DNA from: Capra hircus | Taxonomy: Eukaryota; Chordata; Mammalia; Artiodactyla; Bovidae | Assembly: GCF_001704415.2 (NCBI RefSeq) | Contig: NW_017189763.1 | Location: 62,001-126,000, forward strand | Length of the DNA stretch: 64,000 nt | Reading direction: 5' to 3' | Part shown: in pieces, positions 22,868 to 34,552 of the stretch | Position numbering within the stretch: the first letter of the stretch is position 1 | How the letters are laid out: each line of letters opens with the position of its first letter | Program-made: the position numbers and the translations under genes | Notes under the pieces: generated by a model | Database searches by the model: none | What the model was told of the DNA's origin: nothing | Seen by the model: only the letters and a program-made list of their open reading frames with translations

Positions 22868-23946
22868 CAGCTATTGTTAAAGTCTGCTCAGCAAACATTG
22901 GCTTTCTTGTATTTCTTTTATTTTGGAAGGTTTTTGTCACCATCTCCTGTACAATGTTGTGAACCTCTGTACATAGCTTTTCAGGAATTCTGTCTACCCA
23001 GTTTTAATCCCTTGTATCTATTCATCACCTTCACTGTATAATCATAAGGAATTTGATTTAGGGCATACCTGAATGGCCTAGCGGTTTTCTCTACTTTCTT
23101 CAATTTAAGTCTGAATTTTGCAATATGGAGCTCATGATCTAGGTCGTCTTTTTGCTGATGGTATAGAGCTTCTGCTCATTCAGCTGCAAAGAATACAGTC
23201 AGTCTGATTCTTGTGTTGACCATCTGCTGATGTCCATGGGAAGAATCATCTCTTGTACTGTTGAAAGTGGTTTTTTGCTATGGCCAGGGAGTTCTTTTGA
23301 CAAAACTCTGTTAGCCTTTGTCTGCTTCATTTTGTACTCCAAGGCCAAACTTGCCTATTACTCCAGGTATCTTTTGACTTCCTGCTTTTGCATTCCAATC
23401 CCCTATGATTCCTGTTAATTCCAGGAACTCTTGTAGATCTTCATAGAACTTGTCAACTGCAGCCTCTTCAGCATCAGTGATTGAAGCATAGAGTTGAATT
23501 ACTATAATGTTGAATGATTTGCCTTGGAAACGAACCAAGATCATTCTGTTGATTTTGAGACTTCACCAAAATACTGCATTTCAGATTCTTGTTGATTATG
23601 AGGGTTACTCCATTTCTTCTAACTGATTCTTGCCCATAGTAGTAGATATAATGGTAATCTGGATTAAAATTGCCTATTTCTTTCCATTCTAGTTCACTAA
23701 TTCCTAAAATGTCAATGTTCAATTTTGCCATCCCTTGCTTGACTACATCCAGTTTATCTTAATTCATGGATATAACATCTATGCTCCTATCATATATTCA
23801 GATTTACAGCATCAGACATTACTTTCACCACTAGACATCATTTTTTAAGGTATTGAGGGATTATTGTGCAAAAATCAAATCTTCAAAGACATTAAAAAAG
23901 GTAAGATTTTAGTGAGTGATGCATATAAAAACTAACAGCAGGCCTG

Positions 23947-23954
23947 GTACCTAT
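23947..23954. repeat. Left target-site duplication of BovB-2
   Basis: GTACCTAT directly precedes the BovB-2 tail and recurs at 28,012-28,019, just past the BovB-2 leader. Confidence 0.7.
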
Positions 23955-25297
23955 CAGCTCAGTTCAGTAACTCAGTCACATCTAACTCTTGATGACCCCA
24001 TGGACTGCAGCACGCCAGGCTTCCCTGTCCATCACTAACTGTCAGGGCCTGCTCAAACTCCTTGAGCTTGCTCACACTCATGTCCATTGAGTTGGTGATG
24101 CCATCCAAACATCTTATCCTCTGTCTTCCTCTTATCCTCCACCTTCAATCTTTCCCAGCATCAGGGTCTTTTCCAATGAGTCAGTTCTTTGCATCAGGTG
24201 GCCAGTATTGAAGCTTCAGCATCAGTCCTTCTGATGAATATTTAGGACTAATTACCTTTAAGGTTGACTGGTTGAATCTCCTTACAGTCCAAGGGTCTCT
24301 CAAGAGTCTTCTCCAACTCCACAGTTCAAAAGCATCAGTTCTTCGGTTCTCAGCTTTCTTTACTATCCAACTCTTACATCCATACATGACTACTGAATAA
24401 AAAAAAACAAAGCTTTGACTAGACAGATTTTGTTGGCAAAGTAATGTCTCTGCTTTTTAATATGCTGTCTAGGTTTCTAGGTTGGCCACAGCTTTTCTTC
24501 CAAGGAGCAAGCAACTTTTAATTTCATGGCTGCAGTCACAATCTGCAGTGATTTTGGAACCCCCCAAAATAAAAAAGTCTCTCACTGTTTACATTGTTTC
24601 CCCATCTATTTGCCATGAAGCGATGGGACCCAATGCCATGATCTTCTGTTTTTGAATATTGAATTTTAAGCCAGCTTTTTCACTCTCTTCTTTCACTTTC
24701 TTCAAGAGGCTCTTCAGTTCCTCTTTGTTTTCTGCCATAAAGGTAATGCCATCTGCATATCTGAGGTTATTGATAATTCTCCCAGCAATCTTGCTTCCAG
24801 CATGTGCTTCATCCAGCCCAGCATTTCACATGATGTACTCTGTGCATAAGTTAATAAATTAATAAAGCAGGGTGACAATATACAGCCTTGATGTACTCCT
24901 TTCCCAGTTTGGACCAACCTACTGTTCCATGTCTGGTTCTACCTGTTGCTTCTTGACCTCCATACAGATTTCTCAGGCAGAAGGCAAAGTGTTATGGTAT
25001 GCCCACCTCTTGAAGAATTTTTCCAGTTTGTTTTGATTCACATAATCAAAGGCTTTGGTGAAACAAAAATAGATGCTATTCTAGAACTCTTTTGCTTTTC
25101 CTAGGATCTAACCAATGTTGGCAATTTGATCTCTGGTGCCTCTGCCTTTCCTAAATCCAGCTTGAACATCTGAAACTTCTCAATTCACATTCTGTCGAAG
25201 CCTAGCTTGGAGGATTTTGAGCAGTACTTTGCCAGAGTGTGAGATGAGTGCAATTGTGCAGTAGTTTTAACATTCTTTGGCATTGCCTTTCTTTGGG

Positions 25298-25558
25298 CTT
25301 CCCTGTTGGCTCAGAGGTTAAAGCGTCTGGCTGGAATGCAGGAGACCTGGGTTTGATCCCTGGGTTGGGAAGATCCCCTGGAGAAGGAAATGGCAACCCA
25401 CTCCAGTACTCTTGCCTGGAGAATCCCATGGAGGAAGAAGGAAATGGCAACCCACTTCAGTGCTCTTGCTTGGAGAATCCCATGAAGGGAAGAGCCTGGT
25501 AGGCTACAGTTCATGTGGTCGCAAAGAGTCGGACAGGACTGAGCGACTTCACTTTCAC
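25298..25558 (+). mobile_element. Bov-tA SINE with internal 54-bp duplication, in BovB-2
   Basis: Plus-strand SINE starting GGGCTTCCCTGTTGGCTCAG (A-box region) with a B-box-like GGTTTGATCCC, flanked by TTTCTTTGGG at 25,288-25,297 and 25,559-25,568. Its middle is duplicated in tandem: the GAAGGAAATGGCAACCCACT segment starts at 25,383 and again at 25,437. The tail ends GACTGAGCGACTTCACTTTC. It interrupts the BovB-2 RT region and is therefore younger. Confidence 0.93.
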
Positions 25559-27419
25559 TTTCTTTGGGATTGGAATGAAAACTGACCTTTTCCAGTCCTG
25601 TGGCCATTGCTGAGTGTTCCGAATTTGCTGGCATATTGAGTTCAGTACTTTAATAGTATCATTTTTTAGGACTCGAAATAGCTCAACTGGAATTATATCA
25701 TCTCCACTGGCTTTGTTCATAGTGATGCTTCCTAAGGACCACTTGACTTTGGACTCCAGGATGTATGACTCTAGGTGAGTGATCACACCATCATGGTTAT
25801 CTCATCATTAAAGTCATTTTTTTTTTACAGTTCTGTTTATTCTTGCCACCTTTTAAAATCATCTTCTGCTTCTGTTAGCTCCATATTGTTTCTGTCCTTT
25901 TTGTGCCCATCTTTTCATGAAATGTTCCCTTGGTATCTCTAATTTTCTTGACGAGATCTCTAGTCTTTCTATTTCTTTGCATTGTTGACTGAGGGATGCT
26001 TTCTTATCTCTCTTTGCTATTCTTTGGAACTCTGCATTCAAATGGGTCTATCGTTCCTTTTCATCTTTGCCTTAAGCGTCTCTTCTTTTCTCAGCTACTT
26101 GTAAGCCCTCTTTAGAAAACCATTTTCCTTGTTGCATTTCTTTTTCTTGGGGATATTTTTGATTACTGCCTACTGTACAATGTCATGAACCTCAGTCCAT
26201 ATTTTTTCAGGCACTCTATCATATTCAGTCCCTTGAATCTATTTGTCACTTCTACTGTATAATCATAAGGGATTTGATTTAGGTCATACCTGAATGGCCT
26301 AATGGTTTTCCCTATTTTATTCAAGTCTGAATTTGGCAATAAGGAGTTTATGATCTGAGCCACAGTCAGCTCCCTGTCTTGTTTTTGCTGACTGTATGCA
26401 GCTTCTCCATCTTTGGCTGAAAAGAATACAATCAATCTGATTTTAGTATTGACCATCTGGTGATGTCCATGTGTAGAGTTGTCTCTTGTGTTGTTGGAAG
26501 AGGGTGTTTGCTATGGCCAGTGCATTCTCTTGGCAAAACTCTGTTAGCCTTTGACCTGCTTCATTCTGTACTCCAAGGCCAAACTTGCTTGTCACTCCAG
26601 GTGTATCTTGATTTACGACTTTTGCATTCCAACCCTCTATGATATAAGGGACATCTTTATTTTGGTGTTAGTTGTAGAAGGTCTTGTAGTACCTCATAGA
26701 GCTGTTCAACTTCAGCTTCTTCAGCATTAGTGGTTGGGGGCATAGACTTGGATTACTGTGATATTGAATGGTTTGCCTTGAAATTGAACAGAGATCATTC
26801 TGTCGTTTTTAAGATTGCACCCAAGTACTGCATTTCGGACTCTTTTGTTGACTATGATGGCTACTCCATTTCTTCTAAGGGATTCTTGCCCACAGTAGTA
26901 GATATAATGGTCATCTGGGTTAAATTCACCAATTCCAGTCCATTTTAGTTCACTGATACCTAAAATGCTGATGTTCAATCTTGCCATCTCCTGTTTGACC
27001 ACTTCCAATTTACCTTGATTCATGGACCTAACATTCTAGGTTCCTATGCAATATTGCTGTTTACAGCATCAGATTTTACTTCCATCACTAGTTACATTCA
27101 GAACTGCATGTTGTTTTCACTTTGGCTCTGTATCTTCATTCTCTATGGAGTTATTTATCTATTCTTCTCAAGTACCATATTGGGGACCTATTGACCTGGG
27201 GAGTTCATCTTTCAGTGTTCTATCTTTTTGTCTTTTCATACTGTTCATGGGGTTCTCAATGCAAGAATACTGAAGTGATTTGCCATTCCCTTTTCAAGTG
27301 GACCGTGTTTTGTCAGAACTCTCCACCATGATCCTTCTATCTTAAGCAGCCCTACACGACATGGCTCATAATTCATTGAGTTAGACAAGTCTATGGTCCA
27401 TTTGATCAGTTTGGTTAGT

Positions 27420-28011
27420 TTTCTCTGAGTGTTTGAGTGTCCTCTGTGGAGGTACAGTTCAGCACTTGCCTGCCATGGGGACAGGGCTCTGGCTGCAGCA
27501 GACCTGTGTCATACTGCATGTGGCATAAGCCCCCTTGGAGGAGGTCACCATTAGCCCCAACACAGAGCCACTGAGCAGCCGACCCACAAACTTCAGAACA
27601 ATTATACCAAAGAAATCCTCACACTGTTAAGAACGTTCCAGGTTTTAAGACCCACAGCAGGTATTCCAACCTGGTGATCTGGCAAAGAAATTGAGAAACC
27701 CCAGGGAATTTGACTTTGGAGGACAGTGGGATTTGATTACAGAACTTCCACAGGGTTAGGGAAACGGACTCTTGAAGGGCACAACAAAAACTTTGTGCAC
27801 ACCAGGAGCCAGGAGAAAGGAACAGTGTCCCCACAAGAGACTGAGTCAGACTTGCCTGTGAGTGTCCAGGAGTCTTCACTGAAGGCCTGGGTTGACAGTT
27901 TGGCCTCAGGCCAAACAACAGGGAAGGGACACAGCTCGAGTCATCAACAGAAAATTGAATTAAAGATTTACTGAACATGACCCAGCCCATCAGAACAAGA
28001 CCCAGTTTCCA
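27420..28011 (-). promoter_or_regulatory. Alternative BovB-2 5-prime leader
   Basis: Outer 5-prime region of BovB-2, read on the minus strand from 28,011. It is not similar by eye to the first 215 bp of BovB-4. It contains a minus-strand frame of 123 codons (27,619-27,990) with no motif I recognise. The outer flank is fixed by the GTACCTAT duplication, which argues that it is transcribed leader rather than unrelated flanking DNA. A promoter function is inferred only from position. Confidence 0.6.
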
Positions 28012-28019
28012 GTACCTAT

Positions 28020-28730
28020 ACTCTTTACCTAATCAAAATAAGTCATCTCACTGGAAATAGTTAATCATGTTCCCTCTGATTTGACCTGTGCAAACTAAGA
28101 ACATGATAAAATTAATTTCTATTTCCATATGCCAACTTTAATTGTGAAAAACTTTAATAAAGGAAGCAATTTGAAGAGATTTCCAACATAAACTGTGTTC
28201 CTGAATATTAAGTGACAATTTTTTATTTCTTAAAAAGCTGCAAACAGAAATATTAATGTATTAGCAGAAGCTTTGTGGCGACCCCTTTAAACAAGCTCAG
28301 AGAGAAGTTTCTTGTGAGTCTTCCCATTTTTTTAGTAAAAGAAGGGAACTCAGATATTCCCACAGATATGCCATATGAACCACAAGCTATAACTAAATCT
28401 AAAATAAGAAATATTCACTCATTTAGATAAATGCCTCAGCCAAGAATATTTCTAGAAAGAAAGTGGGTATGTGTATAAAACCGTTATTGTTGGGCTTCAG
28501 AAATTAAAAAGCCAGGAGTAAAAGGAAATGTAAGTTATGAACCATAAGCAGTTTGAAATCCTACAGAGTTAGGTAAATGACAGGAGGAAAAATTGATCAG
28601 TATTTTCTCAATGCCTTTTCTTTCTTTACTGGAAAGCTCCTGTACAAATTTTGATGCACATCAATCATACTTCAAATGAGAATTTCAAAGAATTATAAAC
28701 TAAAGTGTATACACGTACTCAAAAATGACT
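28020..28730. other. Low-repeat interval
   Basis: About 710 bp of AT-rich DNA between BovB-2 and L1-C. No protein similarity, RNA gene or recognisable repeat is visible. Confidence 0.6.
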
Positions 28731-31381
28731 AAATTGATGAGTGACTATAGCTTTGTAGTAGTGCCTGAAGTCAGGCTGGTTGATTCCTCCAGTTCCATTC
28801 TTCTTTCTCAAGATTGCTTGGCTATTCGAGGTTTCTTGTATTTCCATACAAATTGTGAAATTATTTGTTCCAGCTCTGTGAAAAATACCGTTGGTAGCTT
28901 GATAGGGATTGCATTGAATCTATAGATTGCTTTGGGTAGTATACTCATGTTCACTATATTGATTCTTCCAATCCATGAACATGGTATATTTCTCCATCTA
29001 TTAGTGTTCTCCTTGATTTCTTTCACCAGGGTTTCATAGTTTTCTATATATAAGTCTTTAGTTTATTTAAGTAGATATATTCCTAAGTATTTTATTCTTT
29101 TCATTGCAATGGTGAATGGAATTGTTTCCTTAATTTTTTTTCTATTTTATCTTTATTAGTGTATAGGAATGCAAGGGATTTCTGTGTGTTGATTTTATAT
29201 CCTGCAAATTTACTATATTCATTGATTAGCTCTAGTAATTTTCTGTTGGAGTCTAGGGTTTTCTATGTAGAGGATCATGTCATCTGCAAACAGTGAGAGT
29301 TTTACTTCTTCTTTTCCAATTTGGATTCCTTTTATTTCTTTTTCTGCTCTGACTGCTGTGGCCAAAACTTCCAAAACTATGTTGAATAGTAGTGTTGAAA
29401 GTGGGCACCCTTGTCTTGTTCCTGACTTTAGGGGAAATGCTTTCAATTTTTCACCATTGAGGATAATGTTTGCTGTGGGTTTGTCATATATAACTTTTAT
29501 TATGTTGAGGTATGTTCCTTCTATTCCTGCTTTCTGGAGAGTTTTTATCATAAATGGATATTGAATTTTGTCAGAGGCTTTCTCTGCATCTATTGACATA
29601 ATCATATGGCTTTTATTTTTCAATTTGTTAATGTGGTGTAGTACATTTGAATGATTTGTAGATATTGAAGAATCCTTGCATCCCTGGGATAAAGCCCACT
29701 TGGTCATGGTGAATGATCTTTGCAATGTGTTGTTGGATTCTGATTGCTAGAATTTTGTTAAGGATTTTTGCATCTCTGTTCATCAGTGATATTGGCCTGT
29801 AGTTTTCTTTTTTGTGGCACCTTTGTCAGGTTTTGGTATTAGGGTGATGGTGGCCTCATAGAATGAGTTTGGAAATTTACCTTCCTCTGCAATTTTCTGG
29901 AAGACTTAGAGTTGAATAACTGTTAGCTCTTCTCTAAAATTTTAGTAGCATTCATCTGTGAAGCCGTGTGGACTTGGGCTTTTGTTTGCTGGAAGATTTC
30001 TGATTACAGTTTTAATTTCCATGCTTGTAGGTCTGTTAAGATTTTCTATTTCTTCCTGGTTCAGTTTTGGAAAGCTGTACTTTTCAAAGAATTTGTTTAT
30101 TTCTTCCACGTTTTCCATTTTATTGGCATATAATTGCCGACAGTAGTCTCTTATGATCCATTGTATTTCTGTGTTTTCTGTTGTGATCTCTCCATTTTCA
30201 TTTCTAATTTTATTGATTTGATTTTTCTCCCTTTGTTTCTTGATGAGTCTGACTAATGGTTTGTCAATTTTATTCATCCTTTCAAAGAACCAGCTTTTTG
30301 CTTTGTTGATTTTTGTTATGGTATCTTTTATTTCTTTTGCATTTATTTCTGCCCTAATTTTAAAGATTTCTTTCCTTCTACTAACCCTGGGGTTATTCAT
30401 TTCTTCCTTTTCTAGTTGCTTTAGGTGTAGAGTTAGTTGATTTATTTGACTTTTTTCTTGTTTCTTGGGGTATGCCTGTATTGCTATGAACTTTCCCCTT
30501 AGCACTGCTTTTACAGGGTACCACAGGTTTTGGTTTGTTGTGTTTTCATTTTCAATTGTTTCTATGCATATTTTGATTTCTTTTTTGAATTCTCCTGTAA
30601 TTTGTTGGTTATTCAGCACCGTATTGTTCAGCCTCCATATGTTGGGATTTTTAATAGTTTTTCTCCTGTAATTGAGATCTAATCTTACTGCATTGTGGTT
30701 AGAAAAGATGCTTCGAATGATTTCAATTTTTTTGAGTTTACCAAAGCTAGATTTATGGCCTAGGATGTGATCTATCCTGGGGAAGGTTCCGTGTGAGCTC
30801 AAGAATAAGGTGAAATTCATTGTTTTAGGGTGAAATGCCCTATAGATATTAATTAGGTCTAACTGGTCTATTATATCATGTAAAGTCTGTGTTTCCTTGT
30901 TAATTTTCTGTTTTATTGATCTATCCATACGTGTCAGTGGGGTATTAAAGTCTCCCACTATTATTGTGTTATTGTTAATTTCCCCTTTCATTCTTGTTAG
31001 CATTTGTCTTACATATTGTGGTGCTCCTATGTTGGGTGCATATATATTTATAATTGTTATATCTTCTTCTTGAATTGATCCTTTGATCATTATGTAATGG
31101 CTGTCTTTGTCTCTTTTTACAGCCTTTGTTTTAAAGTCAATTTTATCTGATATGAGTATTGCTACTCCTGCTTTCTTTTGGTCTCTATTTGCATGGAATA
31201 TCTTTTTCTAGGCCTTCACTTTCAGTTTTTATGTGTCCCCTGTTTTGAGGTGGGTGTCTTGTAGACAACATATATAGGGGTCTTGTTTTTGTATCCATTC
31301 AGCTAGTCTTTGTCTTTTGGTTGGGGCATTCAACCCATTTACATTTAAGGTAATTATTGATAAGTATGATCCCATTGCCAT
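28731..31381 (-). pseudogene. L1-C ORF2, 3-prime truncated and broken
   Basis: ORF2 from ATG at 31,379-31,381 to the truncation. The longest uninterrupted frame of any L1 here is 29,942-31,090 (382 codons). It covers the second half of the endonuclease (VGDFNTPL, RIDHILGH, then SNHNAVRL, where L1 usually has SDHNAV, so a catalytic Asp has become Asn) and the linker up to the start of RT (NLNRPTSMEIKTVIRNLP). The RT palm follows in 29,219-29,725 with FADD at 29,279-29,290, then 28,808-29,026. The Cys-rich C-terminus is absent. Confidence 0.9.
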
Positions 31382-31432
31382 TTACTTTATTGTTTTGGGT
31401 TCGTGTTTATACACCCTTTTTGTGTTTCCTAT

Positions 31433-32341
31433 CTAAAGAAGATCCTTTAGCATTTGTTGGAGAGCTGGTTTGGTGGTGCTGAATTCTCTCAGCTTCTGCT
31501 TGTCTGTAAAGCTTTTGATTTCTCCTTCATATTTGAATGACATCCTTGTTGTTACAATAATCTAGGCTGTAGGTTATTTCCTTTCATTAGTTTAAGTATG
31601 TCCTGCCATTCCCTCCTGGCCTGAAGAGTTTCTATTGAAAGATCAGCTGTTATCCTTATGGGAATCCCCTTGTGTGTTATTTGTTGTTTTTCCCTTGCTG
31701 CTTTTAATATTTGTTCTTTGTGTTTGATCTTTGTTAATTTGATTAATATGTGTCTTGGGGTGTTTCACCTTGGGTTTATCCTGTTTGGGACTCTCTGGGT
31801 TTCTTGGACTTGGGTGATTATTTCCTTCCTCATGTTAGAGAAGTTTTCAACTATTATCTCCTCAAGTATTTTCTCATGGTCTTTGTTTTGTCTTCTTCTT
31901 CTGGGACTCCTATGATTCAAATGTTAGGGCATTTAACATTTTCACAGAGGTCTCTGAGAATGTTCTCATTTGTTTTAATTCTTTTTTCTTTTTCCTCTCG
32001 ATTCATGTATTTCTACCATTCTATCTTCTACCTCACTAATCTTATCTTCTGCTTCCCTTATTCTACTATTTGTTCCCTCCAGAGTGTTTTTATCTCGTTT
32101 ATTGCATTATTCATTATATATGACTCTTTTTATTTCTTCTAGGTCTTTGTTAAACCTTTCTTGCATCTTCTCCATCCTTGTCTCCAGGCTATTGTGATTC
32201 CACTTTGTTCTCAAGATTTTGGATCTTTTTCACTGTCATTATTCAGAATTTTTATCAGGTAGATTCCTTATTTCTTCCTCTTTTTTTTTGTGGTAATTTA
32301 TCCTGTTCCTTTACCTGCTGGGTATTCCTCTGTCTCTTCGT
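31433..32341 (-). pseudogene. L1-C ORF1, start codon lost
   Basis: ORF1 remnant homologous to 18,273-19,197 of L1-B. The conserved stop position is 31,433-31,435. The start codon is ACG at 32,339-32,341 where L1-A and L1-B have ATG. No frame of useful length survives, and the coiled-coil part has several indels. RNA-binding block homology is visible across 31,560-31,870. Confidence 0.75.
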
Positions 32342-32880
32342 CTTGTTTATATTGCTGTGTTTGGGGTGGCCTTTCTGTATTCTGGCAGTTTGTGAAGTTC
32401 TCTTTATTGTGGAGTTTCCTGGCTGTGGGTGGGGTTGTATGGGTGGCCTGTCAAGGTTTCCTGGTTAGGGAAGCTTGTGTCTGTGTTCTGGTGGGTGGAG
32501 CTGGATTTCTTCTCTCTGGAGTGCAATGAAGTGTCCAGTAATGAGTTATGAGATGTCAGTGGGTTTGGAGTGACTTTGGGCAGCCTGTATATTGAAGCTC
32601 AGGGCTGTGTTCCTATGTTGCTAGAAATTTTGTGTGGTATGTCTTGCTCTGGAACTTGTTGGCCCTTGGGTGGTATTTGGTTTCAGTGCAGTTATGGAGG
32701 TGTTTGAAGAGTTCCTGTCTATTAGTATTCCCTGTAGTCAGAAGTTCTCTGGTGTTGTCAGGATTTGGACTTAAGCCTCCTGCTTCTGATTTTTAGTTTT
32801 ATTTTTACAGTAGCCTCAAGACTTCTCTGTCTATACAGCACTGTTGATAAAACATCTAGGTTAAATGTGAAAAGTTTCTC

Positions 32881-33315
32881 CACAGTGAGGGACACCCAGA
32901 GAGGTTCCCAGAGTTACATGGAGAAGAGAAGAAGGAGGAGGGAGTTAGAGGTGACCCAAATGAGATGAGGTGGAATCAAAAGAGGAGAGAGCAAGCTAGC
33001 CAGGAATCACTTCCTTATGTGCACTCCACAGTCTGGACCACTCAGAGATGTTCACAGAGTCACACAGAGAAGAGAAGAGGGAGGAAGGAGAGAGAGGTAG
33101 CCATAAGATAAAGGGGGGAATCAAAAGGAGAGAGACAGATCCATCCAGTAATCAGTTCCCTAAGTGTTCTCCACCTTCCAGAAGACACACAGAGATTCAC
33201 AGAGTTGGGTAGAGAAGAGAAGGGGGAGGGAGGAGATAGAGGCGACCTGGTGGAGAAAAAGGAGAGAAAGAAGGGGAGAGAGCAGTCAAGCCAGTAATCT
33301 CACTCCCAAGTAAAA
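32881..33315 (-). repeat. Three tandem ~145-bp units in L1-C 5-prime UTR
   Basis: Units start near 32,881, 33,027 and 33,172. This is the clearest of the three triplets: each unit has an AGAG-TTCACAGAG-like start, GAGAAGAGAAG, a purine-rich run and a CCAGTAATC-like end. Confidence 0.83.
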
Positions 33316-33443
33316 ATGGGTACTGAAGACTAGGTTCTTAAAGGTACCAAATTGATAGCAAATACCATAAAGCAAAGATTAAAAATCTAAAGTAGAGGTT
33401 GGATTTTCAAAAATAAAATATTAAAGAAAAATGTCACAAAAAT

Positions 33444-33475
33444 TATTATATATATATATATGTATATATATATAT
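33444..33475. repeat. TA microsatellite
   Basis: About 32 bp of TA repeats with one TG interruption inside the L1-C leader. L1-A has a short ATATAT run at the homologous place. Confidence 0.9.
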
Positions 33476-34422
33476 GAAGTTTGGTGTAAATTATAGGGTC
33501 TTTTTTTTGCAAAGTAATAATAGGTTATAAAAATGAAAATTAAAGGAGTAAGAGAAGACTTAAAATTTTAAAAAATTAAAAAAATAAAGAATGACAGTAA
33601 AAATAGTAAAAATATATCTAAGACTTTCTCTGGTGTTGTTGTGGGCAGTGTGGGGTCAGTTCATTTTTGGATAGTTCCTTGATCTGGCTTATATTTCTCA
33701 AGATCTATAGGCACCTTCCTATGTAGTCAGTACTAATTACAGGGTTTTAATCCACATGTCACTTCCAAGGCGGTTCCCTCTGTTTTAGCTTCTTCTGTTT
33801 GCCAGTCTCTTTAGTGTCTAATTTCCACCCTGACACAAGGGGGCGGTGGTGGACACTTTTTTAGGCTCCCTTGTTCAGTTGTGCTGTGGGGAGGGAGGGA
33901 CGCTGCCAACAGATAACATTGGCATGTGCTTGCAGTGACTCGGGCACACTGGGTTTGCCACCGCTCATGGTGCTTGTGCTTTCCCTGTCTACACTGCTTA
34001 GGCTCTACATTGCTCTGCTGAGAACCATCTGAGGCCGGCCCTGGGTTCTGTGCACTTGCCAGGTCTAAGCCGCTCAGGTTCAGGTACTAGGGTAGTCCTC
34101 AGATGTGCAGACTCAGTTGGGCTTGTGTTTTGTGCCCTTCCCAGGTCCAAGCAGCTCAGGTGACCAGGTGTTTGGCGAGCAAGGTCGCTGTGACTTATCG
34201 CCTCCCCAATCCCTGCTGCTCAGTTTTCTGGGTGTACAACCAGCGCAACTTCTCAGGCACATGTTGACTGTCCAGAATCCCAAGAAGTCTTAGGAATGAA
34301 GCCTGATTGCAGTTTGGTAGATAATGCCTCTCTAGGATAGCAATTGCCCTCTTCCTGCCCTGGCTGTCCTCTCCTGCCTCTCACCAGAGGAGGATGCCCA
34401 GTCTGCAGCCAGCTAGCTCTGC

Positions 34423-34552
34423 TCAGTCATTTGTTCTGTGAGCGAGCCTGATGGTGTCTTAGGTTAGGGCTTTTTGCGTAGCACCAATCAGTCCTTTGTT
34501 CTGTAAGCGGGTCTGGCAGTGTCTTAGGTTAGGGCTTTTTGTGTGGTAGCTA
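34423..34552. repeat. 65-bp tandem duplication in L1-C leader
   Basis: Two copies start at 34,423 and 34,488 (TCAGTCATTTGTTCTGT and TCAGTCCTTTGTTCTGT). Both include GTCTTAGGTTAGGGCTTTTT. L1-A has a single copy at about 7,813-7,880. Confidence 0.85.

Larger units (their letters stand above)
12706..23845 (-). mobile_element. BovB-1: RTE retrotransposon split by L1-B
   Basis: Minus-strand BovB in two arms, 12,706-14,081 (3-prime arm) and 21,826-23,845 (5-prime arm), separated by full-length L1-B. BovB encodes one polyprotein with an apurinic-type endonuclease and a reverse transcriptase. Visible blocks are the C-terminus (12,728-13,280), RT core remnants (21,940-22,562) and endonuclease pieces with IIGDWNAKAGSQ (23,311-23,731). 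The catalytic YADD region near 13,680 is destroyed. Two further scraps sit inside it: a BovB 3-prime end at 13,470-13,650 and a 5-prime-inverted L1 at 22,625-22,867. It is heavily mutated, and older than L1-B because L1-B interrupts it. The 5-prime end fades out near 23,845 with no clear target-site duplication. Confidence 0.9.
23955..28011 (-). mobile_element. BovB-2: full-length BovB with long alternative leader
   Basis: Minus-strand BovB of about 3.8 kb after subtracting an inserted SINE (25,298-25,558). Its polyprotein is broken into pieces: C-terminus (24,181-24,387), RT remnants (24,714-24,917 and 25,511-26,041), linker (26,163-26,456) and endonuclease start (26,727-27,023, with LEVVKQEMARLNI and ELKWTGIGEF). 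The RT catalytic box reads YADG at 24,748-24,759, losing the second aspartate. Upstream of the endonuclease, a region shared with BovB-4 ends near 27,420 and is followed by about 590 bp unlike BovB-4. The 8-bp GTACCTAT duplication flanks the whole unit, so the extra leader was part of the inserted copy. Confidence 0.88.

Noticed and set aside
26727..27023. Evidence of a recent horizontal transfer via BovB
   Set aside because: BovB is known to have entered ruminants horizontally long ago. The copies here are ordinary vertically decayed insertions and show nothing specific to a new transfer.
12706..28011. Segmental tandem duplication of BovB (BovB-1 and BovB-2 lie in the same orientation)
   Set aside because: They differ in divergence, leader and inserted elements, and BovB-2 has its own GTACCTAT duplication, so they are separate insertions.
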